Part shown: positions 38,417-48,091 of the stretch, one piece after another
How the letters are laid out: every line of letters starts with the position of its first letter
Position numbering within the stretch: the stretch's first letter is position 1
Source of the DNA: Klebsiella ornithinolytica NBRC 105727 = ATCC 31898
GTDB lineage: Bacteria; Pseudomonadota; Gammaproteobacteria; Enterobacterales; Enterobacteriaceae
Assembly: GCF_001598295.1 (NCBI RefSeq)
Contig: NZ_BCYR01000011.1
Span: 1 to 64,000, forward strand
DNA length: 64,000 nt
Reading direction: 5' to 3'
The notes under the pieces: model-generated
Told to the model about the DNA's origin: nothing
Seen by the model: the letters and a program-made list of their open reading frames with translations, nothing else
The model's database searches: none
Program-made: the position numbers and the translations under genes

Positions 38417-39346
38417 TCAGGTTTCGCGGCTCACAACGCATTGCTGCGGATAGTGCTGCTGAAAGTAGTGGCGTAAAAACTCCACCGTGGCCCGAATTTT
38501 CGCCGAAGTCGCCAGCCGCGACACATACACCGCCCAGATGTTAGCCGGCTGAGAGTATTCCGGCAGCAGATGCACCAGGTGACCGCTGGCGATATTGTCA
38601 CTGACATCCCACCACGAGCGTAGCGAGATCCCCTGCCCGTCAAGACACCACTGATGCACGATCTCCCCGTGGTTAGAGGCGAGCGGGCCGGTCACCTTAA
38701 TCGCCTGCTCCCCCTCTTTACCGTGGAGCTGCCAGACGCCAAACGGTCGATCGCGCTCTTTAATCACCAGACAGGGCAAGGTCGCCAGATCGCTGAGCTG
38801 CCTGGGCTGCGGATAGCGGGCCAGAAACGCCGGTGAAGCGCAGAGAATCCGCTGGTTGGTCGCCAGTTTGCGGGCAATCAGATTGGGGGCAATATCATCA
38901 CCCACGCGAATATCGAGATCGACGCCTTCATTCACCAGGTCGACCAGCCGGTCTTCAACATCAAACCGCAGCTCCAGCTGCGGATACTGACGCGACAGCG
39001 CCGACAGCGCCGGCGCCACCACCCGGCGGCCAAAACCAAAGCTGCTGATAATCCGCAGCGTACCCTGCGGCACCTGACGCACATCGGACAGCTCATCCAT
39101 CATTTGGTCGACGTCCTGCAAAATGCGCTGCGCCCATTCGTAGATGCGCTCGCCCTCTTCGGTTATCGTGACCCGACGGGTAGTGCGGTGCAGCAGCAGC
39201 ACATTCAGCGTCTGCTCAAGCAAAGAAATGCGCTTGCTGACAAAGGCGGGCGAAACGCCGAGCTCTTCGGCGGCAGAGGCAAAACCGGCGCGGCGGGCTA
39301 CCAGCATAAACACGCGTAAATCATTTAGCAGCGGCAGATTATTCAT
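38417..39346 (-). CDS. dmlR: LysR-family regulator, DmlR-like
   Basis: A 309-residue LysR regulator: N-terminal winged helix (residues 5-65, FASAAEELGVSPAFVSKRISLLEQ) and periplasmic-binding-like effector domain. It is divergent from a D-malate dehydrogenase gene with about 100 bases between, the same arrangement as dmlR-dmlA in E. coli, where it activates dmlA with D-malate. Start is uncertain: ATG at 39346 lacks a clear ribosome site, and a GTG at 39367 would add seven residues. Confidence 0.82.
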   Translation of the reverse strand: MNNLPLLNDLRVFMLVARRAGFASAAEELGVSPAFVSKRISLLEQTLNVLLLHRTTRRVTITEEGERIYEWAQRILQDVDQMMDELSDVRQVPQGTLRIISSFGFGRRVVAPALSALSRQYPQLELRFDVEDRLVDLVNEGVDLDIRVGDDIAPNLIARKLATNQRILCASPAFLARYPQPRQLSDLATLPCLVIKERDRPFGVWQLHGKEGEQAIKVTGPLASNHGEIVHQWCLDGQGISLRSWWDVSDNIASGHLVHLLPEYSQPANIWAVYVSRLATSAKIRATVEFLRHYFQQHYPQQCVVSRET

Positions 39347-39449
39347 GAACTGTGTTTTATGTTTCACCAGTTAGCGTGATTAATTATGAACCAGTCAATT
39401 ATAGGATAGAAAGGAAGTCAATTTTCATCGCTGATAAGTGAGAACCGGT

Positions 39450-40535
39450 ATGAAGAAAAGCTGTCGTATTGCCGCCATCCCAGGAGACGGGATAGGTAAA
39501 GAAGTGCTGCCTGAAGGTATTCGCGTCTTACAAGCCGCGGCTGAACGCTGGGATTTGTCATTAAGCTTTGAACAGATTGAATGGGCCAGCTGCGACTATT
39601 ATGTCCGCCACGGTAAAATGATGCCCGACGACTGGCATGAGCAGCTCAAAACCTTTGATGCTCTCTATTTTGGCGCCGTCGGCTGGCCCGACACCGTAGC
39701 GGATCACGTCTCACTGTGGGGCTCGCTGCTCAAGTTTCGCCGCGAGTTCGATCAGTACGTCAACCTGCGTCCGGTGCGCCTGTTCCCCGGCGTTCCCTGC
39801 CCGCTGGCGGGTAAAAAAGCCGGCGATATTGATTTCTACGTGGTGCGGGAGAATACCGAAGGGGAATACTCCTCGCTCGGCGGACGCGTGAACCCCGGGA
39901 CCGAGTATGAGATGGTGATTCAGGAGTCGGTCTTCACCCGCCGCGGCGTAGACCGGATCCTGCGCTACGCGTTTGAACTGGCGCAAAGCCGCCCGCGTAA
40001 AACCCTGACCTCCGCCACCAAATCCAACGGGCTGGCCATCAGCATGCCTTACTGGGATGAGCGCGTAGAAGCCATGGCCCGGGAGTATCCTGAGATCCGC
40101 TGGGACAAACAGCATATCGATATTCTGTGCGCCCGCTTCGTCCTCCAGCCGGAACGCTTCGACGTGGTCGTCGGCTCAAATCTGTTCGGCGATATCCTCT
40201 CCGATCTTGGCCCGGCCTGTACCGGTACCATTGGCATCGCCCCGTCGGCGAACCTGAATCCGGAGCGTACCTTCCCGTCTCTGTTCGAGCCGGTCCACGG
40301 CTCAGCGCCGGATATTTACGGTCAGAACATCGCCAACCCGATAGCGACTATCTGGGCGGGCGCCATGATGCTGGATTTCCTCGGCGCCGGCGATGCGCGT
40401 TATCAGGCAGCCCATGACGGTATTTTACAGGCTATTGAGCAGGTTATCGCCAGCGGGCCGAAAACGCCGGATATGAAGGGGGATGCCTCGACCCGGCAGG
40501 TCAGCGAAGCCATCTGCCAGGCGATTTTGCGCTAA
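39450..40535 (+). CDS. dmlA: DmlA, D-malate/3-isopropylmalate-type dehydrogenase
   Basis: Beta-decarboxylating dehydrogenase of 361 residues, same length as E. coli DmlA. It oxidises D-malate (also tartrate-like acids) to pyruvate and CO2 with NAD. IPGDGIGKEVLPEG, YVVRENTEGEYSSLGG, the Arg pair RRG, the metal site NLFGDILSDLGPA and EPVHGSAPDIYG are visible. Start at 39450 (MKKSCRIA) is preceded by GTGAGAACCGGT. Single gene ending at a GC hairpin. Confidence 0.92.
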   Translation: MKKSCRIAAIPGDGIGKEVLPEGIRVLQAAAERWDLSLSFEQIEWASCDYYVRHGKMMPDDWHEQLKTFDALYFGAVGWPDTVADHVSLWGSLLKFRREFDQYVNLRPVRLFPGVPCPLAGKKAGDIDFYVVRENTEGEYSSLGGRVNPGTEYEMVIQESVFTRRGVDRILRYAFELAQSRPRKTLTSATKSNGLAISMPYWDERVEAMAREYPEIRWDKQHIDILCARFVLQPERFDVVVGSNLFGDILSDLGPACTGTIGIAPSANLNPERTFPSLFEPVHGSAPDIYGQNIANPIATIWAGAMMLDFLGAGDARYQAAHDGILQAIEQVIASGPKTPDMKGDASTRQVSEAICQAILR

Positions 40536-40542
40536 CCTGCCT

Positions 40543-40567
40543 CTCCGGCGGCACCGTTCCGCCGGAG
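40543..40567. terminator. Hairpin between converging dmlA and ptsA
   Basis: CTCCGGCGG and CCGCCGGAG form a perfect 9-bp stem with a 7-base loop filling the 35-base gap between two stop codons; likely shared transcription barrier. Confidence 0.6.
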
Positions 40568-40570
40568 AAA

Positions 40571-43072
40571 CTACAGCTCCAGCTCGCGCTGCAATAACCC
40601 GGCGATGGCCTCGCTGCTGTCGGCGGTGACCAGCGCGTGACGAAACGCCTCGTGCATAATGCGCCGCGCCAGACGAGAGAAGATGCGCATATGCTGATCC
40701 CCGGCGGCATGTTTGTTCAGCGTCAGCATAATCACAAATTGCGCTTCGTCCTCTCCCCACGCCACCGGCCGGGCCAGGCGAGCCACGCTGATGGTGGACT
40801 GCTCAATATGTTCCGACTTGCTGTGCGGAATGGCAAAGCTGAAGCCCAGCCCGGTGGAAAATACCGCTTCGCGCGCCCAGAGATCGGCCTCCAGCTTACG
40901 CGGGTAGCGGCAACGCCCCGCCAGCAGCAGATTGTCGGTCATGCCTTTCAGCACCTCTTCTTTACTGCGCCAGTCGCTGTTTAAGGTAATGCACTGCGTG
41001 GTAATCAGCGGCGCGTCCTGCTGGGCCATGCGGAACTGAGCTAATAAATGTTCCACCTCCAGCGAGGTGCGACACTGCATAGCCTGGTTCAGCAGCTGGC
41101 GACAGGCCCGACTATCCAGCCGGGCCAGACGCGCTTTCGTCGCCGGAATCGCCGGCGCGCTCATGCTCAGTTCATCCAGCCCAAGTCCCACCAGCAGCGG
41201 CAGCACCGAGCCTTTCGCCCCCAGTTCACCGCACAGACCAATCCATTTCCCCTGGCGATGTACCGCCTGCACGGCGTAGTCCAGCGCGCGCAAAAAAGCC
41301 GGGTTGAGGCTGTTGTAGTGGCGCGTGACCTTGCTGTTATCACGATCCACCGCCAGCAGGTACTGCGTCAGGTCATTGCTGCCAATACTGAAAAAATCGA
41401 TCTCTTCACAGCACTGGTCGATGATAAACATCACCGACGGCACTTCCAGCATGATGCCAAACGGGATCTTCTCATCGAACGGAATATGTTCATCGCGCAG
41501 GGATTGCCTGGCTTCGGCCAGCCTTTCTTTCACCCACAGAATCTCCTCCATCGAGGAGATCATCGGAATCATAATTTTCAACGAGCCGTGCGCCGAGGCG
41601 CGCAGAATCGCCCTGAGCTGCGTGCGGAACAGCGTCTGGTACTCTTCGTAAATTCGCACCGCGCGATAGCCGAGGAAGGGGTTGTTTTCCGCCGGGATAT
41701 TGAGATAGGCCACCGGCTTATCGCCTCCGATATCCATGGTGCGAATAATAATGCTGCGGCCCTTCGCCGGTTCCAGCGCCTGGCAAAAAATATTATACAG
41801 TTCATCTTCAGACGGCGCGCCGGGCCGGTCCATATACAGCATTTCGGTACGGAACAGGCCCACCGCCTGCGCGCCGTTGCCAAACGCCGCGGCGGCTTCA
41901 ACGGAGTGGGCAATATTGGCCGCCACCTCCAGACGCAGGCCATCTTTTGTGACCCCGTCTTTATCAAACCACGCCTGCTGCTGACGACGTAACTGCGCCG
42001 CGGCCCAGGCCTCCTGCTGGTAGTAGCGCGTCACCGCCTCATCCGGGTTAACCGCCACCAGCCCGGCATTGCCGTCGATATATACCGGTTGCCCCACCCA
42101 CGGCTGCAGCGCCGCCATCTCCACGCCGACCAGAGTCGGAATATTAAACGAACGCGCCAGAATCACGGTATGCGAAGTGGTCCCGCCGCCGCTCAGCAGC
42201 AGGCCTTTCAGCAGCGTTTTATCCAGCTCAAGAAACTGGCTGGGCGTTAACTCATCGGCAAGACAAATCGCCGGGACGGTCAGCTTACCCGGAGCCGGGA
42301 AGCGGGACTCGCCGTAGATATGCTGCAGAAGCTGGAAGCAGACATCGCGGATGTCCAGCACCCGCTCCTGTAAATAGCGGTTGCCGGAGTCGTGGAACTG
42401 AGCGCAGAAGTGCTCGCCGCTGGCGACGATCGCCTGGGCGCAGCTCAGGCCGGTCAGCAGCCCGCCAAGCAGATGCTGGCGTAGAGAAGCATCCGTCGCC
42501 AGCGAACGATGCGCCTCCAGAATGGCGCCGGCGGTTCCGTCGTTATCCAGCAGCCGCAGCTCGATATTTTTAACCAGCAGCAGCAAACCTTGATCCAGCA
42601 GCGCCTGCTCGTGCTCAACATTCCCGGCAGCGGGCAGCGGGCCCGGGTCGCGCAGATCGAAAGATTTCAGCCGGGTGAGCGTGCCCCCGGCGCTCCCGGC
42701 ACACACTGGCCGCCCGTGCAACAGGATGGGATTCAGCCGCGACAGCGATTCCGGAACCGGCTGTACCTCTGGACTTTCCGCCGCCGGCAACGGCGTATCG
42801 CAGTGCGGAAATTCATCCTGAATAAATGCCGACAGGGCAGCAAGCGCCCGCTGCTCATCCTCACCGCGGATAATTAACTGGCACTCGTCGCCCTGTATTG
42901 TGTTGGTGGCAATAATAGCCAGCGCGCTTTTCGCATTGCCGCGCAGGTCGCTGCGCGTATTCCACCAGTCAACAGAAGACAAAAAGGTATTGCATAGCGT
43001 TTCTACCAGACTAGCCGGACGGGCGTGGACGCCATTTGGCAAATCACAACGGAATTTAATAACCTGGGCCAT
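40571..43072 (-). CDS. ptsA: PtsA (FrwA), multiphosphoryl transfer protein HPr-EI-EIIA
   Basis: An 833-residue fusion, same length as E. coli PtsA. The N-terminal HPr-like domain carries His16 in NGVHARPAS. The enzyme I domain follows with phospho-His301 in GGGTTSHTVILARS and the PEP-binding barrel (GLFRTEMLYMDR; GSNDLTQYLLAVDRD). The C-terminal fructose-type EIIA has His in FAIPHSKSEH. It carries phosphate from PEP to the FrwB/FrwD EIIB proteins, making the locus independent of general PTS proteins. Start at 43072 (MAQVIKF). Divergent from frwC. In E. coli it is followed by fsaB and gldA; here by dmlA. Confidence 0.95.
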   Translation of the reverse strand: MAQVIKFRCDLPNGVHARPASLVETLCNTFLSSVDWWNTRSDLRGNAKSALAIIATNTIQGDECQLIIRGEDEQRALAALSAFIQDEFPHCDTPLPAAESPEVQPVPESLSRLNPILLHGRPVCAGSAGGTLTRLKSFDLRDPGPLPAAGNVEHEQALLDQGLLLLVKNIELRLLDNDGTAGAILEAHRSLATDASLRQHLLGGLLTGLSCAQAIVASGEHFCAQFHDSGNRYLQERVLDIRDVCFQLLQHIYGESRFPAPGKLTVPAICLADELTPSQFLELDKTLLKGLLLSGGGTTSHTVILARSFNIPTLVGVEMAALQPWVGQPVYIDGNAGLVAVNPDEAVTRYYQQEAWAAAQLRRQQQAWFDKDGVTKDGLRLEVAANIAHSVEAAAAFGNGAQAVGLFRTEMLYMDRPGAPSEDELYNIFCQALEPAKGRSIIIRTMDIGGDKPVAYLNIPAENNPFLGYRAVRIYEEYQTLFRTQLRAILRASAHGSLKIMIPMISSMEEILWVKERLAEARQSLRDEHIPFDEKIPFGIMLEVPSVMFIIDQCCEEIDFFSIGSNDLTQYLLAVDRDNSKVTRHYNSLNPAFLRALDYAVQAVHRQGKWIGLCGELGAKGSVLPLLVGLGLDELSMSAPAIPATKARLARLDSRACRQLLNQAMQCRTSLEVEHLLAQFRMAQQDAPLITTQCITLNSDWRSKEEVLKGMTDNLLLAGRCRYPRKLEADLWAREAVFSTGLGFSFAIPHSKSEHIEQSTISVARLARPVAWGEDEAQFVIMLTLNKHAAGDQHMRIFSRLARRIMHEAFRHALVTADSSEAIAGLLQRELEL

Positions 43073-43380
43073 TGGCTTTCTCCTGAGCAAGACATCATTG
43101 CCTCAACGGTAAAGAAAGCGCGCCGCAGGAACTACGCGAGAAAAGAGTGAATTACTGGAAAATTGTACACAGAGATCTTTTTTCTGTTCCGGCTCACAAT
43201 TCTCTCGTTTGCTCGCAACATTCCCCCATAACACCTAAGATTTGAGGTGGATCGCAATTTCACGCGCACCTTACAAATATCCAGTAAATGCACTTTTTCT
43301 CTACTGTTTTCTCCCCCGCCATTTTCCTACTGTTGAAGCAACAATACTGTCACGAGCGTTAGCGCGCTCAGGAGCAAGCA
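43073..43380. promoter_or_regulatory. ptsA-frwC divergent control region
   Basis: 308 bases with no gene, AT-rich, bearing promoters for both directions. I looked for a CRP site and found none convincing. A dyad GAGCGTTAGCGCGCTC is at 43356-43371, just before the frwC ribosome site. Confidence 0.5.
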
Positions 43381-44457
43381 ATGAACGAACTGGTGCAAAT
43401 ACTAAAAAATACACGCCAGCATCTCATGACCGGCGTCTCACATATGATCCCCTTTGTGGTCTCCGGCGGGATCCTCCTCGCCGTCTCGGTCATGCTATAC
43501 GGCAAAGGCGCCGTGCCCGATGGCGCGACGGATCCCAACCTGAAAAAACTGTTTGATATTGGCGTCGCCGGACTGACCCTGATGGTGCCTTTTCTGGCGG
43601 CCTATATCGGCTACTCCATTTCTGACCGCGCGGCGCTGGCCCCGTGCGCCATTGGCGCGTGGGTCGGCAACAGTTTTGGCGCCGGTTTTTTCGGCGCACT
43701 GATCGCCGGGATGATCGGCGGCCTGGTGGTTTACTACCTGAAGAAAATCCCTGTCCACAAAGTGCTGCGCTCCGTGATGCCCATTTTTGTTATCCCCATT
43801 ATCGGCACTTTTATTACGGCCGGGATCATGATGTGGGGGCTGGGTGAACCTATCGGCGCGCTCACCGCCGGTCTGACAACCTGGCTACAGGGCATGCGCG
43901 AGGGCAGCATCGTGCTTCTCGCCATCATCATGGGGCTGATGCTGGCCTTCGACATGGGGGGGCCGGTCAATAAAGTGGCCTACGCCTTCATGCTGATTTG
44001 CGTCTCCCAGGGGGTTTATAGCGTGGTGGCTATCGCCGCCGTCGGGATCGCCATTCCGCCGCTGGGCATGGGTCTGGCGACGCTGGTGGGGCGCAAATAC
44101 TTCACGCCAGAGGAGCGAGAAGCGGGCAAAGCCGCGCTGGTCATGGGCTGCGTTGGCGTGTCGGAAGGCGCCATCCCCTTCGCGGCCGCCGACCCGCTGC
44201 GCGTCATCCCGTCGATCATGATTGGCGCCGCCAGCGGCTGCGCGACGACCGCCCTGCTCGGCGTTCAGTGCTACGCCGGCTGGGGCGGACTGATTGTCCT
44301 GCCGGTGGTTCAGGGTAAAGGCGGGTTCATCATCGGCCTGCTGGTCGGGGCATTGGTCAGCGCCGCCTGCGTCATCGTGCTTAAAGCCCTCACCAGGAAG
44401 AAAGCGTCAGAAGCCAAAGCCGATGACGAACTGGATCTTGATTTCGAAATTAACTGA
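43381..44457 (+). CDS. frwC: FrwC, fructose-type PTS EIIC permease
   Basis: Membrane permease of the fructose PTS family, 358 residues with 8-10 hydrophobic segments. HMIPFVVSGGILLAVS and the GGPVNKVAYAF and GVSEGAIPFAAADP stretches are typical of the Fru EIIC. It moves the sugar with phosphorylation by an EIIB. CAGGAG lies before the ATG. First gene of frwCB-pflDC-frwD. Confidence 0.95.
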   Translation: MNELVQILKNTRQHLMTGVSHMIPFVVSGGILLAVSVMLYGKGAVPDGATDPNLKKLFDIGVAGLTLMVPFLAAYIGYSISDRAALAPCAIGAWVGNSFGAGFFGALIAGMIGGLVVYYLKKIPVHKVLRSVMPIFVIPIIGTFITAGIMMWGLGEPIGALTAGLTTWLQGMREGSIVLLAIIMGLMLAFDMGGPVNKVAYAFMLICVSQGVYSVVAIAAVGIAIPPLGMGLATLVGRKYFTPEEREAGKAALVMGCVGVSEGAIPFAAADPLRVIPSIMIGAASGCATTALLGVQCYAGWGGLIVLPVVQGKGGFIIGLLVGALVSAACVIVLKALTRKKASEAKADDELDLDFEIN

Positions 44458-44477
44458 AACCGCAGAAGGAATAGTTT

Positions 44478-44798
44478 ATGACCAGGATTATCGCCGTTAC
44501 CGCCTGCCCGTCCGGCGTCGCACACACCTACATGGCAGCGGAGTCGCTGGAGAGCGCCGCCACAGCCAAAGGCTGGCAGGTCAAGGTGGAGACCCAGGGC
44601 TCCATCGGTATTGAAAATGAGCTGTCGGCAGACGATGTCGCCAGCGCCGATATCGTGATTCTGACCAAAGATATCGGCATCAAGAGTGAAGAGCGGTTTG
44701 CCGGTAAAACCATCGTTCGCGTCAATATCAGCGATGCCGTGAAGCGGGCTGACGCCATTATGAACAAAATCGACAGCCATCTTTCGCAGAAAGCCTGA
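44478..44798 (+). CDS. frwB: FrwB, PTS EIIB component
   Basis: A 106-residue fructose-type EIIB. The phosphorylated Cys10 is in TACPSGVAHTYMAAE. It receives phosphate from PtsA and passes it to the sugar at FrwC. It starts 20 bases after frwC. The 139-base gap to pflD contains a GC hairpin near 44807-44826 that might dampen transcription into pflD. Confidence 0.95.
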   Translation: MTRIIAVTACPSGVAHTYMAAESLESAATAKGWQVKVETQGSIGIENELSADDVASADIVILTKDIGIKSEERFAGKTIVRVNISDAVKRADAIMNKIDSHLSQKA

Positions 44799-44937
44799 AT
44801 ACCGTCGCGCGCAGCGACGCTGCGCAAGACTCAGCGCCCCGCTCCACGAGCGTCATTGTGACCGGCAGTCCGTGCGCAACGCGCATCGCGAATTGCCTCA
44901 ATCCGCGCGTGGAGAGGGCGTTCACATGGAGTTTGTC

Positions 44938-47235
44938 ATGACCAATCGTACCCAACGCTTAATAGCGGGCCTGTTCGCTCACCCGCGGGAAATCTCGCTC
45001 GAACGCGCCCTGCTCTATACCGAAAGCCACAAACGCACCGAGGGGGAGCCGACGATGATTCGTCGGGCGAAGGCCACCGCCTGGATCCTTGACCATGTAC
45101 AGATTTCGATTCGTGATGATGAACTGATCGCCGGCAACCGGACAATCAAACCGCGCGCCGGCATCGTCTCGCCCGAGATGGACCCCTACTGGTTGCTTAA
45201 CGAGCTGGATCGGTTCCCGGTTCGCCCGCAGGATCGCTTCGCCATCAGCGATGAAGACAAGCGCATCTACCGTGAAGCGCTGTTCCCGTACTGGGAAAAA
45301 CGCTCGATGAAAGATGTTATTAACGCCCAGATGACCAACGAGGTGAAAGCGGCGGTAGGCACGCAGATTTTCAGCATCAACCAGACCGACAAGGGCCAGG
45401 GGCACATCATTATCGATTATCCCCGCCTGCTGAATAAAGGACTGGCGGCGCTGGCGACGGAAATGAAAAGTCTGGCCCGACAGCATCCGGAGAACGACTT
45501 TTATCAGGCGGTGCTGATTTTACTGGCGGCCTCGCAGCGCCACATTTTGCGTTACGCCACCCTCGCCGCTGACATGGCCCGCCGCTGCGACGATCCGCAG
45601 CGACGCCAGGAGCTGGAGACGATTGCCGCTCATTCGCGCCATAACGCCGCGCATCGCCCGGAAGATTTCTGGCAGGCCTGCCAGCTGTTCTGGTACATGA
45701 ACATCATTCTGCAGTACGAGTCCAACGCCAGTTCGATTTCGCTTGGCCGTTTTGACCAGTATATGCTGCCGTTTTATCAGGCGTCGCTAACCCGTGGCGA
45801 GGATCCCGCGTTGCTGAAAACGCTGCTGGAATCGCTGTGGGTCAAGTGCAACGATATTGTCCTGCTGCGCTCATCCAGCAGCGCCCGCTACTTTGCCGGC
45901 TTTCCGACGGGCTATACCGCCTTGCTCGGCGGCCTGAGTGAGACCGGACGCAGCGCGGTAAACGTGCTCTCCTTTCTCGCGCTGGATGCCTACCAGAACG
46001 TCCGTCTGCCGCAGCCCAATCTCGGCGTGCGCGTCAACGAACTGATCGACCGCCCGTTCCTGCACAAAACGGCGGAAACCATCCGCTTAGGCACCGGGAT
46101 CCCACAAATTTTCAACGACGAAGTGGTGGTTCCGGCCTTTCTCAACCGCGGCGTCTCGCTGGAGGATGCGCGGGATTATGCCGTCGTCGGCTGCGTCGAA
46201 CTCTCTATCCCCGGCCGCACCTATGGGCTGCACGATATTGCGATGTTCAACCTGCTGAAGGTCATGGAGATCGTGATGCTGGAGAACGAAGGTAACCCCG
46301 ATATCAGCTGGGACGGGCTGATTCAGCAGATCCGCGAGAAAATCCGCTACTACATCAGGCTGATGGTCGAAGGCAGCAACATTTGCGACCTCGGCCACCG
46401 GGATCAGGCGCCGGTTCCCCTGCTCTCTTCGTTTATTCAGGATTGCGTGTTGCACGGAAAGGACATCACCGAAGGCGGCGCGCGCTACAACTTCTCCGGC
46501 GTTCAGGGAATTGGTATCGCCAATCTCAGCGACTCCCTGCATGCGCTCAAGGGGATGGTCTTCGAGCAGCAGCGCATGAGCTACGACGAGCTGATTCAGG
46601 TCCTCAAGGCCAATTTCCAGACGCCGGAAGGCGAGAAAATCCGCGCCCGACTGGTTCACCGCTTTGAAAAATATGGCAACGATATCGACGAGGTAGACAA
46701 TATCAGCGCCGACCTGCTGCGCTTTTACTGTAAAGAGGTTGAGCAGTACCGCAACCCGCGCGGCGGGCACTTCACCCCCGGTTCCTATACCGTCTCGGCG
46801 CACGTTCCGCTCGGCTCGGTGGTCGGCGCAACGCCGGATGGCCGCCTGGCCGGCGAGCAGTTAGCCGATGGCGGTCTGTCGCCGATGGTCGGCCAGGATT
46901 CTCAGGGGCCAACGGCGGTCCTGAAATCGGTCAGCAAGCTGGATAACTACCTGCTCTCCAACGGCACGCTGCTGAACGTGAAGTTCACCCCGGCGACCCT
47001 GAGCGGAGAGAGCGGGCTCAACAAGCTGGCCGATTTCTTACAGGCTTTCACCAGCCTGAAGCTACAGCATATCCAGTTTAACGTGGTCAACGCACAGACG
47101 CTGCGGGAAGCGCAGCAGCGCCCTCAGGATTTCGCCGGCCTGGTGGTACGCGTCGCGGGCTACAGCGCCTTCTTTGTGGAGTTATCGAAGGAGATCCAGG
47201 ATGACATTATCCACCGCACCACGCATCAACTGTGA
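44938..47235 (+). CDS. pflD: PflD, glycyl-radical enzyme
   Basis: Glycyl-radical enzyme, 765 residues as in E. coli. The radical Gly741 lies in RVAGYSAFF and the catalytic Cys419 in VVGCVELS. It has GCVE rather than the Cys-Cys pair of pyruvate formate-lyase, and Glu421 is typical of dehydratases and C-O lyases, so the old name formate acetyltransferase is misleading. As I recall, recent E. coli work assigns PflD as 1,5-anhydromannitol-6-phosphate lyase giving 1-deoxyfructose-6-phosphate. The linked PTS fits a phosphorylated sugar-alcohol substrate. Start at 44938 (MTNRTQR) has GGAG upstream. Works only without oxygen. Confidence 0.94.
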   Translation: MTNRTQRLIAGLFAHPREISLERALLYTESHKRTEGEPTMIRRAKATAWILDHVQISIRDDELIAGNRTIKPRAGIVSPEMDPYWLLNELDRFPVRPQDRFAISDEDKRIYREALFPYWEKRSMKDVINAQMTNEVKAAVGTQIFSINQTDKGQGHIIIDYPRLLNKGLAALATEMKSLARQHPENDFYQAVLILLAASQRHILRYATLAADMARRCDDPQRRQELETIAAHSRHNAAHRPEDFWQACQLFWYMNIILQYESNASSISLGRFDQYMLPFYQASLTRGEDPALLKTLLESLWVKCNDIVLLRSSSSARYFAGFPTGYTALLGGLSETGRSAVNVLSFLALDAYQNVRLPQPNLGVRVNELIDRPFLHKTAETIRLGTGIPQIFNDEVVVPAFLNRGVSLEDARDYAVVGCVELSIPGRTYGLHDIAMFNLLKVMEIVMLENEGNPDISWDGLIQQIREKIRYYIRLMVEGSNICDLGHRDQAPVPLLSSFIQDCVLHGKDITEGGARYNFSGVQGIGIANLSDSLHALKGMVFEQQRMSYDELIQVLKANFQTPEGEKIRARLVHRFEKYGNDIDEVDNISADLLRFYCKEVEQYRNPRGGHFTPGSYTVSAHVPLGSVVGATPDGRLAGEQLADGGLSPMVGQDSQGPTAVLKSVSKLDNYLLSNGTLLNVKFTPATLSGESGLNKLADFLQAFTSLKLQHIQFNVVNAQTLREAQQRPQDFAGLVVRVAGYSAFFVELSKEIQDDIIHRTTHQL

Positions 47236-48076
47236 CGTTATCGAGACGCGCGCCGACCGGGCGCGCATTTTCAATCTCCAGCGCTACTCTCTGAACGATG
47301 GCCAGGGGATCAGAACCGTCGTCTTTTTTAAAGGTTGCCCGCACACCTGTCCGTGGTGTGCCAACCCGGAATCCCTCTCCCCCCAAATTGAAACCGTGCG
47401 CCGGGAAAGCCGGTGTCTCCACTGCGCTCGCTGCCAGCAGGACGTCGAAGAGTGCCCTTCCGGCGCATGGGAGCAGATTGGCCGCGATGTCACTCAGGAA
47501 GCGTTGCTCAAAGAGGTTCTGAAAGATGAGATCTTTTTTCGTGCCTCGGGCGGCGGCGTCACGCTATCGGGTGGAGAGGTGTTGATGCAGGCCGGGTTTG
47601 CCACCCGTTTCTTACGCGCGTTGCGCCAGTGGGGGATCCACACGGCGATAGAAACGGCGGGCGACGCCGCCTTCAGCCGCGTTTACCCTCTTGCCCAGGC
47701 ATGCGACGAAGTGCTGTTTGATCTGAAAATGATGGATCCCGGGCAGGCCAGAGAACAGCTCGCCCTGAATCTCCCCCGGGTGCTGGAAAATTTCAGCCGG
47801 CTGGTGGAAAATGGCGTTCACGTCATTCCCAGAGTGCCGCTCATTCCCGGCTTTACCCTGTGTGAAAAGAACTTCAGCCAGATTCTCTCCTTCCTGGCGC
47901 CGTTTGCGCTGCCTGACATTCACCTGCTGCCGTTTCACCACTATGGCGAACCGAAATACTCGCTGTTGGGCAAGAGATGGGCGATGGCAAAGGTCGGAGC
48001 GCCATCGGCAGCAGAGATTAACCGATTCACTCTCATGGCTGAACAAGCTGGTTTTCGCGTAACTGTCGGTGGCTAA
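47201..48076 (+). CDS. pflC: PflC, glycyl-radical-enzyme activase
   Basis: Radical SAM activase, 291 residues. The SAM cluster ligands are Cys46, Cys50 and Cys53 (GCPHTCPWC). A second Cys group, C72, C75, C78 and C84, forms a ferredoxin-like insert that probably holds one more 4Fe-4S cluster. It makes the glycyl radical on PflD. AAGGAGATCC precedes the ATG at 47201; it overlaps pflD by 35 bases, so translation is likely coupled. Confidence 0.95.
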   Translation: MTLSTAPRINCDVIETRADRARIFNLQRYSLNDGQGIRTVVFFKGCPHTCPWCANPESLSPQIETVRRESRCLHCARCQQDVEECPSGAWEQIGRDVTQEALLKEVLKDEIFFRASGGGVTLSGGEVLMQAGFATRFLRALRQWGIHTAIETAGDAAFSRVYPLAQACDEVLFDLKMMDPGQAREQLALNLPRVLENFSRLVENGVHVIPRVPLIPGFTLCEKNFSQILSFLAPFALPDIHLLPFHHYGEPKYSLLGKRWAMAKVGAPSAAEINRFTLMAEQAGFRVTVGG

Positions 48077-48091
48077 TGCCCGGAGGATGCT

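Noticed and set aside
43235-43260. CRP site in the ptsA-frwC gap
   Set aside because: Only the right half (TTCAC) fits; the left half is not TGTGA-like.
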